From G965204755 sp965243415 (lineage in GTDB: Bacteria > Acidobacteriota > Vicinamibacteria > Marinacidobacterales > Marinacidobacteraceae), in NCBI GenBank assembly GCA_965243415.1, contig OZ251549.1, positions 124,001 through 188,000 on the forward strand: 64,000 bases of DNA, read 5' to 3'. Positions 8,309 to 15,490 of the stretch are shown here, one piece after another. Below the pieces are notes generated by a model. The model made no database searches. It was not told the DNA's origin and was given only the letters and a program-made list of their open reading frames with translations. The position numbers and the translations under genes were made by a program. Every line of letters begins with the position of its first letter. The first letter of the stretch is position 1.

Positions 8309-10066
8309 CTACGACAGGGCGGAGACGCCGAGGAGGTCGAAGGCCCGGCTCTGGACCGGGGTGAGATCGGTGATCTGATCGAAGGTGTGCTCGGTGCCGG
8401 GGAAGCGCATGGTCAACCGGCTGAGGGCGCCGAGGTTCCGAAGCAGCGTGGCGTAGGAGTGCAGGGGCAGCCCGTCTTCGGTCTTGCGGGCGGCGGTCTT
8501 GGCCCGGGTCTGGGGCGAACGGACCGCGGGCGCCACCACCGAGGAACGGGCGGCCCGGGCGGCGGCCGGGTCTTCTTCCTGGAAGAGGAGCGGAGCCAGG
8601 CGGCGGCGAAGGTGCCATTCCAGGTGGTAGGCGAGCATTCGCAGGAAGAAGTGCGCCCGCACCCGGTCCGGGCGCCGGTGGTGGATGGGGCGTACCTGCA
8701 GGGAGAAGGTCTTGAAGCAGCGGAAGGCCGTTTCCACCACGCCCAGCCGCTTGTAGGCGGCCACTGCCCGGGGGCCGTCGAGGTCCGCTTCGGGCACATT
8801 GGTGCGCACCACATAGAAGCCGTCGAGGTCCGCTTCGGCAGCAATGCGCTCCTCGCGGCGCCGGTAGGCGAAGTGTCCGCGCCCGGTCTCGATCTCGAAG
8901 AACTTGCGCGTCCGGTAGCGGTCCAGGATGCGGGTGGAACGCTCGATGATGGCCCTTTCGCTGCGCAGCGGCGAACTGGCCCGCCGGGTAGCTTCGACCA
9001 GTTTCTCCAGGCCCGCCTCGGTGGCCGCCAACAACTCTTCCCGCCGGCGCCGGCGATCGCCCGCCGTCCGGGGGTTGCGGCAAACGACCAGTCGTTCTCC
9101 CGGGAACTCCGGCGACCGCACTTCCGCCAGATCCCGCTCCTCGAACAGCGACGGCTGCACCGTCCCGCTGCGGAACAACTCCCGGATGTCGGCGCGGCGC
9201 AGCGCGGTGATCCACGAAAGCCCTTCCAAACCGATCAGGTCCTCCCGGATCCGGGCGTCGGTCAGCATCCCCCGGTCCCCCACCAGCACCACCCGCCGCA
9301 GGCCGAAACGCTCCCGCACCTTCTCCACCTGCGCCGAGAGCGTCTTCGGATCGGCGGTGTTCCCCTCGAACACCTCCACCGCCACCGGGCACCCTTCTTC
9401 GGAGCACAGCACCCCGAACACCACCTGCAGCGTCCCGCGCTTGCCGTCCCGGCTGTAACCCCGCGCCGCCAGCGGGCAGCGGCGGCCGGTGAACCAGCTG
9501 GAGCTCACGTCGTAGAGGACGATCGAACCTTCGCTCAGGTGTTTGCGCGCCAGCCGGGTCTCGATGGCGGCCTGGCGCCGTCCCAGCCAGTCCAGGGCGG
9601 CGTAGAGGTCGTTCTCGTCCACGCGGCCCAGGTCGAGCAGCGAGCCCAGGGTGGAGGTGGCGGTCGGGGGATCCAGGGTTCGGGCGGTGGCCAGTTTGGG
9701 GAGCGGATCGAGGGCGCTGGCGACGATGAGGGCCACCGCAAGGTCGCGTTCCCGGGAGCGTCGGGCGGCGAGGGTCCGGTCGAGGCCCAACCGGCGCAGC
9801 GTTCCGAGGGCGGCGGCGGCGTGGCCGTGGGGGAGGGAGCGTTCGGAGCGCAGGGCCAAGCCGGCGGGGACCAAGTCTTCGCCGCGGAGGGCCCGGGCGA
9901 TGACCTCGATGAGGTAGGGCGAGAGGTGGGTGATGTTGCCGAAGGTGCGGTGCTTGACCTTCGGGCCTTCGCGGAAGGAGCGTCGGAGGAGGACGGAGGT
10001 GTAGGTCTTCCCGTTCTGCTTGCTCTTGATCCTGGCCACATGTCCGGGGCTCTTCCTGCGGGGCAT
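8309..10066 (-). CDS. IS1634 family DDE transposase
   Basis: 585 residues, full length for IS1634/IS1549-type transposases. The three catalytic acids are visible: D186 in VLYDVSSSWF, D264 in LVGDRGML and E445 in LGVVETAFRCFK, embedded in an RNase H-like DDE fold. The N-terminus (residues 1-50) is a small basic DNA-binding region. No frameshift or internal stop is present, so the enzyme is probably active. It catalyses cut-and-paste movement of its own element. The ATG at 10064-10066 lies 8 bp after a near-consensus -10 element and has no ribosome-binding site. Confidence 0.93.
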   Translation of the reverse strand: MPRRKSPGHVARIKSKQNGKTYTSVLLRRSFREGPKVKHRTFGNITHLSPYLIEVIARALRGEDLVPAGLALRSERSLPHGHAAAALGTLRRLGLDRTLAARRSRERDLAVALIVASALDPLPKLATARTLDPPTATSTLGSLLDLGRVDENDLYAALDWLGRRQAAIETRLARKHLSEGSIVLYDVSSSWFTGRRCPLAARGYSRDGKRGTLQVVFGVLCSEEGCPVAVEVFEGNTADPKTLSAQVEKVRERFGLRRVVLVGDRGMLTDARIREDLIGLEGLSWITALRRADIRELFRSGTVQPSLFEERDLAEVRSPEFPGERLVVCRNPRTAGDRRRRREELLAATEAGLEKLVEATRRASSPLRSERAIIERSTRILDRYRTRKFFEIETGRGHFAYRRREERIAAEADLDGFYVVRTNVPEADLDGPRAVAAYKRLGVVETAFRCFKTFSLQVRPIHHRRPDRVRAHFFLRMLAYHLEWHLRRRLAPLLFQEEDPAAARAARSSVVAPAVRSPQTRAKTAARKTEDGLPLHSYATLLRNLGALSRLTMRFPGTEHTFDQITDLTPVQSRAFDLLGVSALS

Positions 10067-10074
10067 TTCGGGGG

Positions 10075-10103
10075 ATTTTCGCAGGGAATGGGGGCGATGT
10101 CAA
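10075..10103 (-). promoter_or_regulatory. Consensus promoter of the transposase
   Basis: On the minus strand a perfect -35 TTGACA (10103-10098) is separated by exactly 17 bp from a -10 GAAAAT (10080-10075). The ATG follows after 8 bp, so the mRNA is expected to be leaderless or nearly so. This is the clearest sigma70-type promoter in the window. Confidence 0.75.
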
Positions 10104-10204
10104 GCATATTACTGGCTACAAAATGACGCCGGGATCGGGCGGAAACCGATGGCGCCCAACGGCTTGAGGCCATTTCCCGGCTGGAACTTCGGTCACCCGC
10201 AGCC

Positions 10205-11371
10205 CGGTGCGTTTCGCCGACCCGGAACCGCCGAGCCCTGTGTCTTTGGCCGACCCGGAACCGTCGGGCCCTGTGTCTTTGGCCGACCCGGTGCCGCCGG
10301 ACGCTGTGTCTTCAGCCGGCCCGGAACCGCCGAGCCCTGTGTCTTTGGCCGTCCCGGAACCCGCGGAGCAGGTGTCTCCAGCCCACCCGGAAGCCGGACC
10401 ATGTGTCTTTAGCCCGCCCGGAGCCGCCGGAGCAGGTGTCTCTGGCCATCCCGAAGCCCACGGAACATGTGTCTCCAGTCGATCCGGAAGCTGCCGGACC
10501 CTGTGTCTTTAGCCACCCCGGAACCGCCGGGCCTGTGTCTCTAGCCGTCCCGGAACTGGCGGACCCTGTGTCTTTAGCCGCTCCGGATCCGCCGGGCCCT
10601 GTGTCTCTGGCCGCCCCGGTGCCGCCGGGCCCTGTGTCTTTAGCCCTCCCGGAATCGCGGGCCTGTGTCTTTAGCCGTCCCGGAAGTGGCGGACCCTGTG
10701 TCTTTAGCCCTCCCGGATCCGCCGAGCCCTGTGTCTTTGGCCGACCCGGTGCCGCCGGGCCCTGTGTCTTTAGCCGTCCCGGAACTGCCGGACCCTGTGT
10801 CTTTAACCACCCCGGATCCGCCGGAGCCTGTGTCTTTAGCCCGCCCGGAGCCGCCGGAGCATGTGTCGCTGGCCGAGCCGGAGCCTCCGAGCAGGTGTCT
10901 CTGGCCATCCCGCAGCCCACGGAGCATGTGTCTCCAGTCGAGCCGGAACTGCCGAACCCTGTGTCTTCAGCCCTCCCGGAATCGTCGGACCCTGTGTCTT
11001 TAGCCGCCGCGGAACTGTCGGACCCTGTGTCTTTAGCCCTCCCGGATCCGCCGGGCCCTGTGTCTTTAGCCGTCCCGGAACTGCCGGACCCTGTGTCTTT
11101 AGCCCTCCCGGATCCGCCGGGCCCTGTGTCTTTAGCCCTCCCGGATCCGCCGGGTCCTGTGTCTTTAGCCGTCCCGGAACTGCCGGACCCTGTGTCTTTA
11201 GCCGCCCCGGATCCGCCGGGCCCTGTGTCTTTGGCCGTTCCGGAGCCGCCGGACCCTGTGTCCTTAGCCGCCCCGGCGTCGCCGGACCTCGTGTCTCTGG
11301 CCGTCCCGGAGCCCCCGGACCCGGTGTCTTCGGCCCGCCCGCGAAGCGCCGGGGCAGGCGTCTCCGGCCGA
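10205..11371. repeat. 33-bp tandem repeat array, about 35 units
   Basis: Each unit has a conserved 15-nt core, CCTGTGTCTTTAGCC, and an 18-nt more variable part containing CCGG-N5-CCGG, commonly with loops GATCC/ATCCG or AACTG. The units can therefore fold as short hairpins. Most are exactly 33 bp, especially 10940-11290, but several are 31-32 bp, so neither strand keeps one reading frame through the array. Long frames with 11-residue repeats exist on both strands (PVSLA on plus, GRLKTQ on minus). I consider them by-products of unit length. Terminal units are more diverged, as in arrays that expand from the centre. There are no unique spacers, so it is not CRISPR. No gene is supported from 10192 to 11436. 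Confidence 0.85.
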
Positions 11372-11436
11372 CCGGCGCGCCGGCGCCCGGGGCCCCGGTC
11401 ACGGACACGGCGCGGGATCCGGCAGGGGGCGGGGCG

Positions 11437-13719
11437 TCACTCGGGCGGGGACTCCCCCTCGTAGCCGAAGTCGAGTTGGGACATCAGGAACGCGGTCTCC
11501 ATCGCGACATCGGCGATCACCTTCCCCCGGGGCCGGCCCCCGGCGTGGCCGGCGCGCTCGTCGTAGCGCAGGATCACCGGCAACCCCGAGGAACTGGCCG
11601 CCTGCAGCCGCGCCGTCATCTTGCGCGCCTGCAGCGGCGGCACCCGGGTGTCGAGGTCCCCCTGCGTCAGCATCACCGCCGGGTACGCCGCCCCGTCCCG
11701 CACCGCCTGGTAGGGCGAGTAGCGGCGCAGGAACTCGAACTCCCCGGGGAGCGCCGCGTTCCCGTACTCCAGCAGCGCCGGCAGGTTGTTCGTCCCGGTG
11801 AAGGAGTAGAACCGAACCATGTCGAGATCGGGGAACCCGCAGAAGACCGCCCGGTAGAGGTCCGGCCGCTGGGTCAGGGCGCTCGCCACCAAGAGCCCGC
11901 CGTTGCTGGCGCCGGTGATCGCCAGCCGCCCCGGGTTCGTCACCCCGTTCTCCACCAGCCACTCGGAGGCGCTGAGGAAGTCGTCGAACACCTGCTGCTT
12001 GTTCCCGAGCATCCCGGCGCGGTGCCAGTCCTCGCCGTACTCGCCGCCGCCCCGGAGGGTGGCCACCGCGAAGACGCCCCCGGCCTCGACCCAGACCGCC
12101 GCCCGGGCCCGGAACGAAGGGGTCAGGCTGACATCGAACCCGCCGTAGCCGTGGAGCAGCGTCGGCCGGTTCCCGTCGAGTTCCACCCCGCGCCGCCGCA
12201 GCAGCGTCAGCGGCGCCCGCTGCCCGTCGGTCGAGGTGTAGAAGACCTGCTCCACCACGATCCCCCCGCCGTCGTAGTCCGGGCGCGGCGGTTCGATCCG
12301 CTCCCGCTCGAAGGTCTCGAGATCCAGCCGGTAGCGGGTCTCCGGCATCACGAACGAGGAGAGGGTCAGCAGCGCCGTCTCCCCGCTCTCGCCGGCGGGC
12401 TCCAGCGAGGCCGTGTGGAGCGGCGGCAGCGGCACTTCGCCGACCTCCCGCAGCAGCGCCTCCGGCCCGGCCCCGGCCTCCGCTTCGAAGACCACGATCC
12501 GGGTGGCGGTGTCGCGGAGGTAGTGCCCGTACACCCGCCCGCCGATCTCCGGGAAACTCCGCAGCCGCTCCTCCCGCTCCGGGATCCACTCGGTCCAGAG
12601 CGACCGGTCCGACCAGCGCTCCGGGGGCACGCCGGCGAGGGGCGCCCGGAGCACCCGGTAGTTCGGGGCGTCGAGGTCGGTGAGGAGCAGCAGCGCGCCC
12701 TCCCGGTAGGTGGCCCGCAGGTGCGCCCGGCCGCCGGCGAACACCGGATGGACCGCGCCGCTCTCCCGGTCCCTCACGAAGACCTCGTTCCGCATCCAGC
12801 CGTGCTGGACGGTGAGCAGCAGGAGCGCGCCGTCCCGGATCTCCTCCGCCCGGAGGAAGGTCTCCGGCCCGTACCCCTCGCCGAAGAGTTCCCGGTCCTC
12901 CTCCGGCGGCGTCCCGAGGCGGTGGTGGAAGAGGCGGGGGCCGATCTCCCGGGAGCGGTGGACATAGTGGAAGCCCGCGCCGGTTCCGTCGAAGGCGACG
13001 GTGCCGTAGAGCGCCTCCGGCAGGCGGTCCGGGAGCAACTCCCCGGTCTCCAGGTCGAGCAGGCGGACGCCGATCTCGTCGAGCCCGCCGTCCCGGACGC
13101 GGAACAGCAGCAGCGACCCGTCCGGGGAGAGGTCGAGGATCCCCACGCTGGCCGCCTCGTCGTAGCCGAGTTCCCCGGCGTCCACCAGCACCTCGTAGTC
13201 GCCTTCCGGATCCGGGCGGGATCCGGGCGGCGAGTCCTCTTCCGCCGGGACCGGCCGGGCCACGATCCGGGCCCGGGGTTCGCCCCGGCGGCGGAGGGTG
13301 AAGACCTCCCGGTCGCCGGCGCGGCGGGGGGCGCCCACCGCGGCGGTATCCATCAACTCGGTCAGCCGGCCGCGGAGGCGCCCGACGAGCGCCGCGTCGG
13401 AGACCACTTCCCGGGCGTGGGCGTTCTGCGCCTCGATCCAGGCGCGCGTCTCCGGGCTCTGCTGATCCTCCAGCCAGCGGTAGGGATCCGGGATCTCGAC
13501 CCCGTGGAGGGTGTCCACGACGACCTCCACCCGGGTGTCCGGCGGCGCCGGCCAGGACTGCCCGCCGCAGGAGGCCGCGGCGAGCACCCCGGCCAGCGCC
13601 CCGGTCAGGAGGGCGCCGGAGCGCGCCGCCGGCCGCCGGCGGGAGCGGCCGGGCGGCCCGGGCGGCAGGGGCGGGGAAGCGGCTTCCACCGCGGCTGAAA
13701 GAAGTCGAAACCGGCGCAT
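11437..13719 (-). CDS. Prolyl oligopeptidase family serine peptidase (S9A), probable lipoprotein
   Basis: 760 residues, the usual length for S9A enzymes. An N-terminal export signal ends in a lipobox-like AAASC (about residues 48-52), suggesting lipid anchoring. A propeller-like region follows (PYRWLEDQQSPETRAW marks its N-terminal start). The C-terminal alpha/beta hydrolase has S605 in GASNGGLL, D688 in TQGDLDTRVPP and H725 in ERAGHAGG, the complete catalytic triad. It should cleave short proline-containing peptides after proline, in the periplasm. The start was chosen at the ATG at 13717-13719, which gives the signal sequence. The gene is divergent from the thioesterase at 13789, with about 70 bp between them. 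Confidence 0.93.
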   Translation of the reverse strand: MRRFRLLSAAVEAASPPLPPGPPGRSRRRPAARSGALLTGALAGVLAAASCGGQSWPAPPDTRVEVVVDTLHGVEIPDPYRWLEDQQSPETRAWIEAQNAHAREVVSDAALVGRLRGRLTELMDTAAVGAPRRAGDREVFTLRRRGEPRARIVARPVPAEEDSPPGSRPDPEGDYEVLVDAGELGYDEAASVGILDLSPDGSLLLFRVRDGGLDEIGVRLLDLETGELLPDRLPEALYGTVAFDGTGAGFHYVHRSREIGPRLFHHRLGTPPEEDRELFGEGYGPETFLRAEEIRDGALLLLTVQHGWMRNEVFVRDRESGAVHPVFAGGRAHLRATYREGALLLLTDLDAPNYRVLRAPLAGVPPERWSDRSLWTEWIPEREERLRSFPEIGGRVYGHYLRDTATRIVVFEAEAGAGPEALLREVGEVPLPPLHTASLEPAGESGETALLTLSSFVMPETRYRLDLETFERERIEPPRPDYDGGGIVVEQVFYTSTDGQRAPLTLLRRRGVELDGNRPTLLHGYGGFDVSLTPSFRARAAVWVEAGGVFAVATLRGGGEYGEDWHRAGMLGNKQQVFDDFLSASEWLVENGVTNPGRLAITGASNGGLLVASALTQRPDLYRAVFCGFPDLDMVRFYSFTGTNNLPALLEYGNAALPGEFEFLRRYSPYQAVRDGAAYPAVMLTQGDLDTRVPPLQARKMTARLQAASSSGLPVILRYDERAGHAGGRPRGKVIADVAMETAFLMSQLDFGYEGESPPE

Positions 13720-13774
13720 GACGGGCCCTTCCGGAGGCCGGGCGGCCGAAGCGGGCGGCGCGGCGTTCCCCGGG

Positions 13775-13780
13775 TATTCT
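13775..13780 (+). promoter_or_regulatory. -10-like hexamer before the thioesterase gene
   Basis: TATTCT lies 8 bp upstream of the GTG start at 13789 and there is no ribosome-binding site. Spacing is the same as at 2071 and at the transposase start. Confidence 0.4.
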
Positions 13781-13788
13781 CCCGCCCC

Positions 13789-14496
13789 GTGCCGTTCCGC
13801 CTGCCCGACGAGTTCGCTCCCGACCCGCGCGGCGGCTTCGTCATCTACCGGGGCGTGGTGGCGCCGGACTGGACCGACCGCAACGGGCACATGAATGTCG
13901 TCTATTACCGGCTGGCGTTCGACCGGGCCACCCAGCGGCTGCTCACCCGGATCGGGCTCTGGGACAACGACAACGACCACGGCTCCACCTTCGCGCTCGA
14001 AGACCATGTGACCTACCAGAGCGAACTCCATCCGGGCCGCGCCTTCTTCGTCACCTACCAACTGCTCGACCACAGCGAGAAGTTGATCCACGCCTTCCTG
14101 CGCCTCTACGGCGAGTCGGAGGAGGAGGGCGGCGAGCCGGCGCTGGCGGCGACCTGCGAGCACATCGGCTGTTATGTGGACATGCGCACCCGGCGCTCGG
14201 CGGCGATGCCGGCGGCGTTCACGCGCCTGCTCGACGAGGTGGCGGCACTCCAGCGCGGTCTGCCGGCGCCGCCGGAGCAGGGCCGGGTCATCGGCATCCG
14301 CCGCCGATCCCGACCGGCCGCGGCCGCCCGGGCGCCGGAGGGGGCCGCCGGGGAGAACGCGACGGGGGCCGGCGCCGGCCGGTCGCTCCGGCCCGAATCC
14401 CCGGTCGAATCCCCCGCGGGATCGCCGATCGAATCCCCGATCGAATCCCCAATCGAATCCCCGGTCGGGCCGGAACTCGAGCCGGTCTCGCCGTAA
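13789..14496 (+). CDS. Acyl-CoA thioesterase, 4HBT hot-dog fold
   Basis: 235 residues. Residues about 18-150 form a hot-dog thioesterase: DWTDRNGHMNVVYYRLAFDRA holds the acidic and NGHMN residues of the YbgC/carnitine-CoA-type active site, followed by the central helix and the strand FALEDHVTYQSELHPG. It should hydrolyse a small or medium acyl-CoA in the cytoplasm. The substrate cannot be predicted. The last 60 residues are low complexity and end in repeated ESPI units, absent from typical family members of about 140-160 residues. Start is GTG with a -10-like hexamer 8 bp upstream. Transcribed away from the prolyl oligopeptidase gene. Confidence 0.82.
   Translation: MPFRLPDEFAPDPRGGFVIYRGVVAPDWTDRNGHMNVVYYRLAFDRATQRLLTRIGLWDNDNDHGSTFALEDHVTYQSELHPGRAFFVTYQLLDHSEKLIHAFLRLYGESEEEGGEPALAATCEHIGCYVDMRTRRSAAMPAAFTRLLDEVAALQRGLPAPPEQGRVIGIRRRSRPAAAARAPEGAAGENATGAGAGRSLRPESPVESPAGSPIESPIESPIESPVGPELEPVSP
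14395..14465 (+). repeat. 12-bp repeat in the thioesterase C-terminus
   Basis: Five to six copies of GAATCCCCGATC and close variants encode the tail ESPI/ESPV repeats. The unit is a multiple of three, so the frame is kept. Confidence 0.8.
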
Positions 14497-14850
14497 CCCG
14501 CTCCCGCCCCTCCGGCCCGACGCCGCCGCCCGACCTCCCCGCCCCTCCCTTCCGCCGACCCCTCGGGCCCGGCGCCCGGCCGGCGCTGCCCCGGCGTTCC
14601 CGCCGGCGCCGTTCGCGTCCGCCTGGCAGCGATCGTCGCCGGCCCCGCCTCCCCGCTCTCCGAACCGCCCGCTCCCGGCTCGTCGGCGCCTCCCCCCGGC
14701 CGGGGGCCGGACGCTCGGTAGAATGGCGGGTCCGCCCGTCGCCGCCGCGCCCCGACCGCCCGTCGGAGTTGCCGGAAGCGCCGGACTTCCCCGATTCCCC
14801 CTTCCCGGAGGCCCCGCCCCCCGGGAGATCTCCCCCCTCTGAGGTTCCCC
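14497..14850 (+). other. Intergenic stretch, 354 bp
   Basis: No gene is supported. The sequence is GC-rich and Pro/Arg-coding in every frame. A TAGAAT hexamer at 14719-14724 could be the -10 of the DUF2911 gene, leaving a leader of about 120 nt, but no -35 is visible. A GAGG at 14839-14842 sits 8 bp before the DUF2911 ATG. Confidence 0.4.
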
Positions 14851-15369
14851 ATGACGATCCGCTCGCGCCGTTTCTTCCCCCTCGCCCTCGCCTTCGCCGT
14901 CCTGGCGTTCGCCGCTGCCCCGGCCCTCGCCCAGAGCCCGCGCGGCACTGTCGAGGCCATGGTCGGCAGCGCCTCGGTCAGCATCGACTACGGCCGTCCC
15001 AGCCTGAAGGGCCGCGACATGCTGGCCCAGGCCGCCGACGGCATGGTCTGGCGGCTCGGCGCCGACGCGGCGACCGCGCTGACCACCAGCGCCGGGATCT
15101 CGATCGGCGGCAAGATGCTCGACGCCGGTTCCTACACCCTCTTCGCCCGGAAGTCCGGCGACGACTGGGTGCTCCTGGTGAACTCCCAGACCGGCCAGTG
15201 GGGCACCGAGCACGACCCCTCGATGGATGTGGCCGAGGTGCCGCTGACCACCACCAGCGCCTCCCCCACCGAGCAGTTCACGATCACCCTCGCCGCCCAC
15301 GGCGATGAGCAGATGCTCCACTTCGTCTGGGGCGAGACGATGCTCATGGCCACCGTCGGGGGTTCCTGA
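14851..15369 (+). CDS. DUF2911 periplasmic protein
   Basis: 172 residues. A clear signal peptide ends at ALAQ (about residue 28). The remainder matches DUF2911: SVSIDYGRPSLKGRDM, VWRLGADAATALTTS, LDAGSYTLFA and the terminal VWGETMLMATV block are its hallmark segments. The fold is thought to be a secreted beta-rich domain of unknown function, common in Bacteroidota and Acidobacteriota. It precedes the TonB-dependent receptor by 121 bp on the same strand, so co-transcription is possible but not shown. Confidence 0.88.
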   Translation: MTIRSRRFFPLALAFAVLAFAAAPALAQSPRGTVEAMVGSASVSIDYGRPSLKGRDMLAQAADGMVWRLGADAATALTTSAGISIGGKMLDAGSYTLFARKSGDDWVLLVNSQTGQWGTEHDPSMDVAEVPLTTTSASPTEQFTITLAAHGDEQMLHFVWGETMLMATVGGS

Positions 15370-15490
15370 GCCGGCCGCCGTTCCCGGGCTCCCCGCCGCG
15401 GCCGGCCGCACCCCGCGGCCCGGCCGCCCCCGGCGGCGCCCTTCCTCGCCCCCGGGCGTTTCTCACCACTCTCCACAGGAGGCCGCTTCC

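Larger units (their letters stand above)
8232..10191 (-). mobile_element. IS1634-type insertion sequence
   Basis: The element is 1960 bp and carries a single transposase gene. Its ends are perfect 11-bp inverted repeats: CGAAGTTCCAG at 8232-8242 and its complement at 10181-10191. Both sides are flanked by the 5-bp direct repeat GTCAC (8227-8231 and 10192-10196), which fits the short target duplications made by IS1634 elements. The intact ends and target duplication suggest recent insertion. The right end abuts the 33-bp repeat array. The boundary could shift by a base or two, because the duplication and the inverted repeat are themselves similar. Confidence 0.85.

Noticed and set aside
10205..11371. 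CRISPR array
   Set aside because: Units are head-to-tail without unique spacers; the variable part is itself related between units and no cas genes are nearby.
10403..11464. Long repeat protein on the plus strand (and a similar one on minus)
   Set aside because: The 11-residue repeats follow from the 33-bp period. Units of 31-32 bp shift frame, both strands are open, and there is no promoter or ribosome-binding site.
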